The position numbers and the translations under genes were made by a program. A stretch of 64,000 nucleotides of DNA. Origin: Pedobacter punctiformis. Lineage in GTDB: Bacteria; Bacteroidota; Bacteroidia; Sphingobacteriales; Sphingobacteriaceae. A model generated the notes under the pieces. That model saw nothing but the letters and a program-made list of their open reading frames with translations, was not told the DNA's origin and ran no database searches. This document shows positions 46,488 through 54,259 of the stretch, piece after piece; position 1 is the stretch's first letter; each line of letters starts with the position of its first letter. The stretch covers positions 124,001 through 188,000 of the forward strand of contig NZ_JAPWGM010000001.1 in NCBI RefSeq assembly GCF_027213715.1, in the 5' to 3' direction.

Positions 46488-46613
46488 ATGTTACTGGATA
46501 AATATAAACGGAATTATAGATTTAAAAGTAACCAACGGGGAAATGACAAATACCTTTGGATTAGCTTAATCGTATCAGCAATAATTGTGATCCTGATTTA
46601 TTATTTCTCTTAA
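46488..46613 (+). CDS. 41-residue single-pass membrane protein (small ORF)
   Basis: ATG at 46488, TAA at 46611-46613. A purine-rich AAAGGA sits at 46478-46483 just before the ATG, one of the few Shine-Dalgarno-like sites in this window. The peptide starts MLLDKYKRNYRFKSNQRGND (very basic), then KYLW and a hydrophobic helix (about 23-40) that ends in YYFS. Inside-positive topology predicts a cytosolic N-terminus. It lies 88 bp after rlmH and is closed by a strong terminator, so it is probably cotranscribed. No family known to me. Confidence 0.55.
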   Translation: MLLDKYKRNYRFKSNQRGNDKYLWISLIVSAIIVILIYYFS

Positions 46614-46644
46614 TACACAGGAGTTTTCACAAAAAATTGACCAT

Positions 46645-46680
46645 AAAAAAACACCGTACAAAAATTGCACGGTGTTTTTT
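46645..46680. terminator. Terminator between the small membrane ORF and the DUF5606 gene
   Basis: AAAAAACACCGT / ACGGTGTTTTTT (46646-46657 and 46669-46680), perfect 12-bp stem, usable from both sides. Confidence 0.88.
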
Positions 46681-46698
46681 GCTTTATAAAACAAAAGC

Positions 46699-47247
46699 TT
46701 AAACGCCTTTTTTACTGGTCATACTTGCTTTTTTAGCAGGTGCCGAAGTTTTTGTTGTTGCTTTAGCACTAGCCGCTTTTGAACCTGTATTTTTTTGCTT
46801 TTTATCTTCGGCAGCTTTCTCTTCTGATAGTTTAATCTCAGCAGCTGTTCCCGGAGTATCAGGAGTATCTTCTTTAAATAAAGGTAAATCTTTAATTAAG
46901 CTATACCAGGTAATAATTTTTTTCATGTCTGAAGCATAAACTTTTTCTTCATCATGTCCTGGCGCTACCTCATTAAAATAAGTACGCAAAGTAGCGGTAT
47001 CAGCCTTTACATCAGGTGTAGTTCCTTTTGCTGATATTTTAGTAAAAATATCCACCAGTTTAATTTCTTCATCTTCGCCATACACGGTAATATCTTCTAA
47101 TGAAGCTAATTTTGTGTTGGTGATGTTGGCTACAATCTTAACTTTTTGAGCATCTAAGCTCTCCAAAATATAGCCTACTTTATTTTGTCCTACCAGTTTA
47201 AATAAACCCGGTCTGCCAGATACGGCAACAATTCCTCTTAAATTCAT
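46699..47247 (-). CDS. DUF5606 family protein with a lysine/alanine-rich C-terminal tail
   Basis: 182 residues. The N-terminal domain (about 1-125) begins MNLRGIVAVSGRPGLFKLVGQ and is the conserved DUF5606 fold of Bacteroidota. The C-terminus (about 138-182) is low-complexity, rich in Lys, Ala, Ser and Thr (for example AKKASMTSKKGV), like the tails of histone-H1-like or RNA-binding proteins. No membrane segment or signal. Function unknown; the basic tail suggests nucleic acid contact, but this is an inference. Sits after the cyclophilin gene on the same strand (71-bp gap). Confidence 0.85.
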   Translation of the reverse strand: MNLRGIVAVSGRPGLFKLVGQNKVGYILESLDAQKVKIVANITNTKLASLEDITVYGEDEEIKLVDIFTKISAKGTTPDVKADTATLRTYFNEVAPGHDEEKVYASDMKKIITWYSLIKDLPLFKEDTPDTPGTAAEIKLSEEKAAEDKKQKNTGSKAASAKATTKTSAPAKKASMTSKKGV

Positions 47248-47318
47248 ATATAAATTTTTAAGCGTTTAGCAATTGGTTTGAAGCAAAAAGATTGCTAGCC
47301 AAAAGCCTGACGCATTTT

Positions 47319-47780
47319 TTAATCTTCTAATACTTCGATTGCTAAAATCTTATCGCCCTGACGAATATCGTCAACAACATCAACATTTTCAATCACTTTA
47401 CCAAAGCAGGTATGGTTACGATCTAGGTGAGCCGTATTTGTTCTGCTGTGGCAGATAAAAAACTGTGAGCCACCGGTATTACGACCTGCATGAGCCATAG
47501 ATAAAACGCCACGATCGTGATATTGATTTTCGCCATCTAATTCACAATCTATTTTATAACCCGGGCCACCTGTTCCTGCAAGGTGTGCTTTAGCCGGATC
47601 TTTTGAGTTAGGGCAACCACCCTGAACCATAAAGTTAGGAATTACACGGTGGAAAGCTATTCCATCATAAAAGCCTTCTTTAGCTAATTTTTTAAAGTTT
47701 GCAACTGCTTTTGGCGCATCATTTTCGTAGAATTCTACGGTCATATCGCCTTTTTCTGTTTTTATTATAGCTTTACTCAT
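47319..47780 (-). CDS. Peptidyl-prolyl cis-trans isomerase, cyclophilin type
   Basis: Cytosolic prolyl isomerase of 153 residues. It shows the cyclophilin core: FHRVIPNFMVQGGCP (about 43-57; catalytic Arg in FHRVI), GPGYKIDCE, GGSQFFICHS (about 103-112), HLDRNHTCFGKV. The protein lacks a signal peptide. Immediately upstream, between the promoter-like box and the ATG, lies a 22-bp perfect palindrome, unusual for a housekeeping gene. Confidence 0.94.
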   Translation of the reverse strand: MSKAIIKTEKGDMTVEFYENDAPKAVANFKKLAKEGFYDGIAFHRVIPNFMVQGGCPNSKDPAKAHLAGTGGPGYKIDCELDGENQYHDRGVLSMAHAGRNTGGSQFFICHSRTNTAHLDRNHTCFGKVIENVDVVDDIRQGDKILAIEVLED

Positions 47781-47797
47781 ATCAATTTTTAAATATT

Positions 47798-47819
47798 AAT
47801 TGTTTTCATGAAAACAATT
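47798..47819. promoter_or_regulatory. 22-bp perfect palindrome before the cyclophilin gene
   Basis: Arms AATTGTTTTCA (47798-47808) and TGAAAACAATT (47809-47819) with no centre spacer. It ends 18 bp before the ATG at 47780 and lies just downstream of a -7-like box (TATTTTTG, 47838-47845 minus strand). As an operator it would block elongation; as RNA it could form a hairpin only with loss of the central bases. Confidence 0.55.
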
Positions 47820-47916
47820 GTTTTTACACATAAAAGGCAAAAATAACAAAATTGTATAACTTATAACATCATTAAATTTTTCTAAACAGTTTAAATGCGG
47901 TATTTTAGTGTTTTAA

Positions 47917-49188
47917 GTGAATAAGGTTTTGAGAAAAAAATATTATATCCTGCTGGCGCTTCTCCTGTGCAGCTTTTTGGTTAAAGCTTCTTCTCTGTTA
48001 ATTTATATGGATGAAGATCAGAAGAATCATCTAAAAGCCTACGGCATAGCTTACTGGACTATTAGTAAGCAGGTGGAAGTAGATTGGCTTCTAAATTATC
48101 GTGGCGGAAGTTTTTTAATCAAATACAACAAAACTGTAGAGGATGAATGCAAAATAAGAGGCGTTTCTTACGAAGTTCTGGCAGATGGAAAAGTTGTAAA
48201 CTTATTAAATGAAATCAGCGATCCTTCGGTTAACATGGAAATGGTTAAACTGGAAAAAACTCCAAAAATTGCCGTTTATTCTCCAAAAAGTAAATTACCC
48301 TGGGATGATGCTGTAACACTTGTACTTACCTATGCCGAAATTCCTTATGATGTGATTTACGATGATGATATTTTACAGGATAAACTAAACAAGTATGATT
48401 GGTTACACCTTCACCATGAAGATTTCACTGGTCAATATGGACGCTTCTGGTCAACTTTCAGGTATGCAAACTGGTACCAGGAAGATGTAAAAAACCAGGA
48501 GAGTATGGCCAAAAGACTAGGTTATAAAAAAGTTTCAGAAATGAAACTCGCTGTAGCCAAACACATTAAAGAATATTGTGCCGGAGGCGGATTTTTATTT
48601 GCTATGTGCTCCGGTACAGATAGTTTTGATATTGCCCTGGCTGCAGAAGGTGTAGATATTTGCGCTGCTATGTTTGATGGGGATGCTGCAGATCCGGATG
48701 CCCAATCCAAATTGGATTATAATAAGGCATTGGCTTTTCAGAACTTTAAGCTGGATAATAACCCGATGAATTATGAATTTTCGGATATTGACGTGACTCA
48801 AAACAGGCCCCTTAATGAAAGTAACGATTACTTCACGCTCTTTGATTTCTCCGCCAAATGGGATTTAGTACCAACCATGCTTACGCAAAACCATGATAAG
48901 GTTATTAAAGGTTTTATGGGCCAAACTACTGCCTTTAGAAAGAACCTGGTTAAAACCAGTGTCACTGTTTTAGGCGAAAACAAAGGTGCAGCAGAAGTGA
49001 GATACCTGCATGGAGAAATTGGAAAAGGACAATTTACTTTTTATGGCGGTCATGATCCTGAAGATTATCAACATGCCGTTGGCGATCCACCTACAGATTT
49101 AAATTTGCATCCAAATTCTCCGGGTTATCGTTTAATATTAAATAATGTGCTGTTCCCTGCGGCAAAAAAGAAACCTCAGAAAACATAA
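47917..49188 (+). CDS. Secreted protein of the so-called 'asparagine synthetase B' group; class I amidotransferase-like fold suspected
   Basis: 423 residues, GTG start at 47917, N-terminal signal-like helix (about 10-25). Proteins with this pattern (LLIYMDEDQKNHLKAYGIAYW near the N-terminus) are often labelled asparagine synthetase B, but the sequence lacks the N-terminal nucleophile Cys and the ATP-binding SGG..D loop of AsnB. Instead FLFAMCSGTDSFD (about 227-239, Cys231) resembles the nucleophile elbow of class I glutamine amidotransferase-like proteins, and GQFTFYGGHDPEDY near the C-terminus could hold the His. Activity unknown; exported location is the main clue. Divergent from the cyclophilin gene. 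Confidence 0.75.
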   Translation: MNKVLRKKYYILLALLLCSFLVKASSLLIYMDEDQKNHLKAYGIAYWTISKQVEVDWLLNYRGGSFLIKYNKTVEDECKIRGVSYEVLADGKVVNLLNEISDPSVNMEMVKLEKTPKIAVYSPKSKLPWDDAVTLVLTYAEIPYDVIYDDDILQDKLNKYDWLHLHHEDFTGQYGRFWSTFRYANWYQEDVKNQESMAKRLGYKKVSEMKLAVAKHIKEYCAGGGFLFAMCSGTDSFDIALAAEGVDICAAMFDGDAADPDAQSKLDYNKALAFQNFKLDNNPMNYEFSDIDVTQNRPLNESNDYFTLFDFSAKWDLVPTMLTQNHDKVIKGFMGQTTAFRKNLVKTSVTVLGENKGAAEVRYLHGEIGKGQFTFYGGHDPEDYQHAVGDPPTDLNLHPNSPGYRLILNNVLFPAAKKKPQKT

Positions 49189-49384
49189 ATCTGATTTAAT
49201 TCCTGTTTTATAAATAAAATTATGCTTTGTTTTAAGTTCAATACGTGGTATTATTCCTTTTATGTATACAAAACAAAACACCATATGAATTTAGCATTTC
49301 ACAAACCGAACAGCCTTAATCACCACCAAGAAACCGCTGTAAAACAACCTTTTACCACCTAAAATCGTAACACAAATAATACTT

Positions 49385-49400
49385 TGGCACAGCTTTTGGA
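49385..49400 (+). promoter_or_regulatory. Sigma-54-like promoter before the outer-membrane protein gene
   Basis: TGGCAC (49385-49390), 5 bp, TTGG (49396-49399): exact -24 element and spacing, with one mismatch in the -12 (GG for GC). Start would be near 49411. A hairpin CCCGG/CCGGG (49422-49426 and 49438-49442) falls in the predicted leader. The rest of 49189-49384 shows nothing I can name. Confidence 0.45.
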
Positions 49401-49477
49401 ACTGGGGCTTGTAATTAACAACCCGGATTATAAAAAACCGGGAATTTTAAACAAGAATATTATAAAAGAAAAATATT

Positions 49478-50182
49478 ATGAAAAAGTTACTTATTGGTGC
49501 AAGTGTGTTACTATTATCAACGGGTGCATTTGCACAAACAAAAATGACTGGCGAAACGGCTAGATTTGGATTAAAAGCAGGTGTTAACCTTTCTAGATTC
49601 CATGCAAGCGGAGACGGTGCTACTGATTACAATAACAATGTTAAAGATAATGTTGGCTTTAACATTACGGGTTATGGTGATTTTGGTGTTGGAAATAACT
49701 TCTTTATTCAACCAGGAATCTCGTTACAAAACAAAGGTGCAAAGTTTGAACAAACAACTACAGTGGGTAATTTAACCACTACAAACGCTGTTAAAACAAA
49801 TTTGATGGTAATTGAAGTGCCGATTAATGCAGTTTTCCGTATCCCTACTGGTGATGCAGGAGCCGTTCAAATTAGTGCAGGTCCTTACATTGGATTCAAT
49901 ATTTCTGGTAAAAACAAAATTGAATCAACAACTACCGGAACCAATGCAGCGGGTAATAGTTCATCTGAAAATGATTTAAAATTTGGTAGTTCAAGTGATA
50001 AAGATGCAAGCAGTACTGAATTTGGTGCAAACTTTGGTTTAGCTTATAGATTAAATTCAGGATTTACTGTAGGTGCTAACTATGGTTTAGGGCTTTCAAA
50101 CTTGATTCCTAAAGATAGCAGAGTTGATGATAACAAATTAACTAACCGTGTATTAGGTTTCTCAGTTGGTTATTCATTCTAA
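49478..50182 (+). CDS. Outer-membrane beta-barrel protein (OMP_b-brl_2 type)
   Basis: 234 residues with a signal peptide (MKKLLIGASVLLLSTGAFAQ, cleavage after the last Ala), then FGLKAGVNLSRF, the opening strand pattern of small Bacteroidota barrels, alternating hydrophobic strands, and a terminal LGFSVGYSF with C-terminal Phe for BAM recognition. A Ser/Asp/Asn-rich loop (about 150-178) is probably surface-exposed. Function unknown. It has its own sigma-54-like promoter and a strong terminator. Confidence 0.85.
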   Translation: MKKLLIGASVLLLSTGAFAQTKMTGETARFGLKAGVNLSRFHASGDGATDYNNNVKDNVGFNITGYGDFGVGNNFFIQPGISLQNKGAKFEQTTTVGNLTTTNAVKTNLMVIEVPINAVFRIPTGDAGAVQISAGPYIGFNISGKNKIESTTTGTNAAGNSSSENDLKFGSSSDKDASSTEFGANFGLAYRLNSGFTVGANYGLGLSNLIPKDSRVDDNKLTNRVLGFSVGYSF

Positions 50183-50194
50183 TTGTAGCCACAT

Positions 50195-50228
50195 AAAAAA
50201 AGTCCCGATTTGCATCGGGACTTTTTTT
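50195..50228. terminator. Terminator after the barrel gene, shared with the Porin_10 gene
   Basis: AAAAAAAGTCCCGAT (50195-50209) and ATCGGGACTTTTTTT (50214-50228): perfect 15-bp stem with a TTGC loop. Confidence 0.92.
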
Positions 50229-50244
50229 GTGCCTTAAATTTTTA

Positions 50245-52254
50245 TTAATCGTAGAAGTTCCAAGTTACTCCAAATTTCAATAATGCATCTTGCATTGGGT
50301 AACGTTTAACCGTATAATATCCAGGACTAAATAAGCCCTGATTTACGTAATCATACTTAACAAACAGGTTTGCCCGTTTTAAATTTGCCTTAATGTAAAC
50401 ATCTACTATTGGTGTAGATTTCATAATGGTATTGTCGCGAATGTAAAATTGAGCTGTTGCCGGCGAATATGAATAATTTGCATATTCAGTATTATATCTT
50501 ACATCAAAACCAATATTGGCTTTTAACACCTTAAAAAAGGTTTGATCTAAGTAAAAACTGTTGCAGGTGTAAAAATCCGGTGTTCTTAATATGTCCTGTT
50601 TATCTGTTTTCTGATAAGCGAGATAATTTTCGACAACAAATTTACCGAACCTCCATTTTTTAGAAATATCTAAGCGGATTAAACTAATATCGCCACTTTC
50701 CTGGGTGGGTACAATGGTATTATTTCCACTCACTCCAAAATATAAATAATTAGTGGTTAAGAAATACTTTGCACCGGCATCAATTCCAAGCTTATCATTA
50801 ATATAATTGAAAGATAAATTAGCAACCTTAGTGTTTTCGAAGTTATTATCCCATTTATAGTGGTTTCCATTGTAATGGTTAAAAAGTTCTGATGGCGATT
50901 GGTTTTGCAGATAAGCGCCCAAAACAATGCGGCCAATAGATTTACTCAACAAAACATTACTTTTTGCTTCATAAAGAAAATCTCCTGCATTTCTGCCTTG
51001 AAAAATCTGCTGTACATCTACATTAAGGTCAATATTGCCTGTAAACCTGTAGCCTAAGGAACCTAAAACTGTAATGTTCTGAAAAGAGAAATCAAGATCT
51101 TCATATAAAGTTCTGTTGCTCCTAAAGCCCAGGGCTTGATACTGATAATATTCGTGTCTGATTCCGGCATCTATTTTTAACTCATTTTTGATAACTGATG
51201 AATTTTTCGGTCGTAAAAAGAAACTATAAATAAATTCATTTTTAATCCGGCTAACATGCGTTGAATCATTTGTATAACTTGCTGCATCAGCAAGATTAGT
51301 ATCGCGAATTAAAGCGGCAGGCAAAGCAACATGATTATCAGCCTCGTTTTTACTAAAGTCATATCCATTGCTGTTATACTCAACGGTATAAGTTATTTTA
51401 TTGGTTGGTAAAACCGAGTTATTGGCCGTTAAAGAAGAATCAATACGACCAACGTAGTAAGTTTGCTTTAAAAACAAAGTATTTTTACGGTACAGGTTTC
51501 TGGCTGTTGTTAAATTTACCTGTTCTGCATCACGACTGATTTTCTGGTACCTGGGCGAAAAAATAGTGTCTTGCGCCACCGAACCATTTTCATAAGCCCG
51601 CATGGTGTTATATATAGCCGACGCCCATAAATTATACCGTTTATTTGGAGATTGATACCAGGTAAATATGGCTACATTTAAATTATCACCACGCTGTCTG
51701 GAATAAAACCCACGGGAATCTCCGCGGTTAAAATTTACCCCCGCATTCCAGTTTTTCTTTAGATTTTGACTATGCGTAGCTTTAAAAAGCTGCTCTTTTT
51801 GGCCGGCACTGATAAAATACAAACTGGTATAAGGTGCTCTTGCTTGGTAGTAAATAATATCTTCAGGCGTTAAAGCATAATAATCTAAAGAATGGTATCC
51901 CTCATCAAAACCGATTCTTTTACTGGGCTCGTACAATAAAGGTCTTGCCGCCAACCCCATATTACCATTATTTATAGTTGGGTGTTTTGGCTGCAATAAC
52001 GGGCTATAATTTTGGATACCTACGGTTGATGTATCCAGCGGCAACAAAATAATGCTGTCTTTTGCAAGAGATAATTTAGTAAAACGGATAAATTTAGCTG
52101 TATAAACAACACTATCTTTATTACCATCCAGTTTTTTACGGATAGAATCAGCTTCTTTATTATTACCAATATCTGTTTTTAAATCCTGCGCATAAACACT
52201 ATTCAGCCCGATGCACAGCAAAACAAAAAAACAGATTTTAAACAAGTGCCCCAT
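50245..52254 (-). CDS. Putative porin, Porin_10 family
   Basis: 669 residues with a signal peptide (to about residue 22, VYAQ) and a long beta-rich region with the FDEGYHSLDYYALTPEDIIYYQARAPYTSL segment typical of Porin_10 (about 117-147, quoted in part). The C-terminus (LKFGVTWNFYD) has the alternating pattern of a last strand. An outer-membrane channel of unknown substrate. It starts 2 nt after the purine nucleoside phosphorylase stop on the same strand and so ends the lpxK-pnp-porin operon. Confidence 0.8.
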   Translation of the reverse strand: MGHLFKICFFVLLCIGLNSVYAQDLKTDIGNNKEADSIRKKLDGNKDSVVYTAKFIRFTKLSLAKDSIILLPLDTSTVGIQNYSPLLQPKHPTINNGNMGLAARPLLYEPSKRIGFDEGYHSLDYYALTPEDIIYYQARAPYTSLYFISAGQKEQLFKATHSQNLKKNWNAGVNFNRGDSRGFYSRQRGDNLNVAIFTWYQSPNKRYNLWASAIYNTMRAYENGSVAQDTIFSPRYQKISRDAEQVNLTTARNLYRKNTLFLKQTYYVGRIDSSLTANNSVLPTNKITYTVEYNSNGYDFSKNEADNHVALPAALIRDTNLADAASYTNDSTHVSRIKNEFIYSFFLRPKNSSVIKNELKIDAGIRHEYYQYQALGFRSNRTLYEDLDFSFQNITVLGSLGYRFTGNIDLNVDVQQIFQGRNAGDFLYEAKSNVLLSKSIGRIVLGAYLQNQSPSELFNHYNGNHYKWDNNFENTKVANLSFNYINDKLGIDAGAKYFLTTNYLYFGVSGNNTIVPTQESGDISLIRLDISKKWRFGKFVVENYLAYQKTDKQDILRTPDFYTCNSFYLDQTFFKVLKANIGFDVRYNTEYANYSYSPATAQFYIRDNTIMKSTPIVDVYIKANLKRANLFVKYDYVNQGLFSPGYYTVKRYPMQDALLKFGVTWNFYD

Positions 52255-52255
52255 G

Positions 52256-53071
52256 TTATAACTCAGAAATTAGCTGCGTTAAAATTTTAGTCATTTTAGG
52301 TTCTGCCTTTGCTGCAGCCTCCAAAATCTCATCCAGGTTAAAAGGTTTCAATTCTTCAGGGAAACCTTCATCCGTTAACACAGAAATTGCAAAAACAGGT
52401 AAACCTGCATGGTTTGCTACAATCACTTCAGGCACAGTACTCATGCCAACAGCATCGGCACCGATTAAGCGTAAATATTTATATTCTGCCTTTGTTTCTA
52501 AATTCGGGCCGGAAACCGCTACATATACCCCTTTGTGGCATTTTACATCAACAGTTTTGGCAATTTCGATGGCCTTTGAAATGATAGAACGTTTATAAGG
52601 CTCACTCATATCCGGAAAACGTGGTCCCAATTCGCTTTCTATTAAGCCTCTTAATGGGTTATCAGGCTGCAAGTTAATATGATCTTCGATAATCATTAAG
52701 TCGCCCTTTTTAAATTCAGGATTTAAAGAACCCGCAGCATTTGAAACAATTAAACTTTCAATGCCTAAACCTTTCATTACCCTTACCGGAAAGGTAATTT
52801 GTTGCATGCTATAACCTTCGTAATAATGCAAACGGCCCTGCATAGCAATTATTTTTTTCCCGTTTAAAGTTCCAAGAATCAGTTTACCGCTATGAAATTC
52901 GAGGGTTGAAATTGGAAAATTTGGGATATTAGAATACATCAGCTGATGTTCTACTTCTATTTCTTTAACCAGGCCACCTAAACCGGTGCCTAAAATAATG
53001 CCTATTTCTGGTTTAAAATTTTCAGTTTTACGTTTTATATATTCAACGGTTTCTTCTATTGCTCTTAACAT
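52256..53071 (-). CDS. Purine-nucleoside phosphorylase (trimeric class)
   Basis: Phosphorolysis of inosine and guanosine for purine salvage. The 271-residue protein has the PNP/MTAP signatures of the trimeric class: GIILGTGLGGLV (about 24-35), FHSGKL (about 59-64), the VSNAAGSLN motif (about 112-120), GVYVAVSGPNLETKAEY (about 182-198) and GADAVGMSTVPEV (about 204-216). ATG at 53071 lies 29 nt inside the end of lpxK, so the two are translationally coupled. Punctual name (punA/deoD) varies by genome. Confidence 0.93.
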   Translation of the reverse strand: MLRAIEETVEYIKRKTENFKPEIGIILGTGLGGLVKEIEVEHQLMYSNIPNFPISTLEFHSGKLILGTLNGKKIIAMQGRLHYYEGYSMQQITFPVRVMKGLGIESLIVSNAAGSLNPEFKKGDLMIIEDHINLQPDNPLRGLIESELGPRFPDMSEPYKRSIISKAIEIAKTVDVKCHKGVYVAVSGPNLETKAEYKYLRLIGADAVGMSTVPEVIVANHAGLPVFAISVLTDEGFPEELKPFNLDEILEAAAKAEPKMTKILTQLISEL

Positions 53072-54104
53072 AGTTTAAAATAAGTTCATCAAAGTTAATT
53101 TTATCCTTTTCAAATAAATCAACCTCAATGGGTAAATAATATGCCGGTAAATTTACCAGTAAATCTTCAAATCCGATAGCTTTTAAACGTTGACTATCCT
53201 TTTCTGTTGTGATGATGATTTTTTCTTTTCGCTTACCGGTTTCATAATCTGTTTTCAACTTTTTTATATCGTCCAAACTAAATGCATAATGGTCTGGATA
53301 ACGATGGTGATGAATTGAATCTGTATATTTTTTTAATTCTTCAATTAATGGTTCGGGGTTTGCAATTCCGGTTAAAAGATAAATATCAGCATTTTTAACC
53401 GAATCCAGATTACGTTTTTCATTCTTATACAAACCTTTTAAATCACCGTATTTTAAGTAAGAATGCAATACAGGCTGATTGTTATTTGGCTGCAATTCAT
53501 TTACAGATGCCTGCTGCGCCATGTGTGATAAAGGTATGGGAGATTTCGTCACCAATAATACATCTGCTCTTTTACGCGAAGAGAAAACATCTCTTAAATT
53601 TCCGGCCGGAAGCAAAAACTGAAATTTACCCAGTTTACTAAATTCGAACAGCAAAATATTAAAACCAGCTGTCACCTTTCTATGCTGAAAAGCATCATCT
53701 AAAATAATAACATCATGATGATCCTGTAATTGATTGATTCCGGCTACCCTGTCTTCACAAACGGCAACTGTAACTTGTTTAAATTTTTTATAATACTGCA
53801 ATGGCTCATCGCCTATACTTTCAGCAGTTGCGTTTTCATCAGCAAGTATAAAACCGCTAGTTTTTCTTCCGTATCCGCGACTTAAAATGGCTACTTTATA
53901 ATCAGTCAGCAAACGAACAAGATATTCGGTTGCAGGCGTTTTACCGGAGCCTCCAACAGCAAGATTACCGACACAAATCACCGGCAGATTAAATTTTGTT
54001 GAAGGAATAATTTTCCAGTCGTAAAGCTTCTTTCTAAGGATGACGGCCATACCGTAGAGGATAGAAAAAGGAAAAAGGAAAAGGCGTAAATATTTAATTA
54101 GCAT
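53043..54104 (-). CDS. lpxK: Tetraacyldisaccharide 4'-kinase
   Basis: Phosphorylates the 4' position of lipid A precursor at the inner membrane. From the ATG at 54104 the protein is 353 residues: N-terminal membrane-associated helix (MLIKYLRLFLFPFSILYG), the P-loop GNLAVGGSGKTP at 46-57, then SRGYGRK and the DDAFQHR motif typical of LpxK. A TTG 12 nt upstream (54116) would add MKHR; the ATG is preferred. First gene of an operon with PNP and the porin. The presence of LpxK supports an LPS-containing outer membrane. Confidence 0.94.
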   Translation of the reverse strand: MLIKYLRLFLFPFSILYGMAVILRKKLYDWKIIPSTKFNLPVICVGNLAVGGSGKTPATEYLVRLLTDYKVAILSRGYGRKTSGFILADENATAESIGDEPLQYYKKFKQVTVAVCEDRVAGINQLQDHHDVIILDDAFQHRKVTAGFNILLFEFSKLGKFQFLLPAGNLRDVFSSRKRADVLLVTKSPIPLSHMAQQASVNELQPNNNQPVLHSYLKYGDLKGLYKNEKRNLDSVKNADIYLLTGIANPEPLIEELKKYTDSIHHHRYPDHYAFSLDDIKKLKTDYETGKRKEKIIITTEKDSQRLKAIGFEDLLVNLPAYYLPIEVDLFEKDKINFDELILNYVKSNRRNR

Positions 54105-54259
54105 ACGGTGTTTCAAAAATACAGATTATTTAAAAAAGAAAGGCATGCGCTATCAATACCTTATAATTGAACCTTGAAACAATTAAAATAGTTTGCTTTC
54201 TGAAAAAACACATTTAATTTATTTTTATTATTATTGCTTTGTATAAACTAACAAACTCA

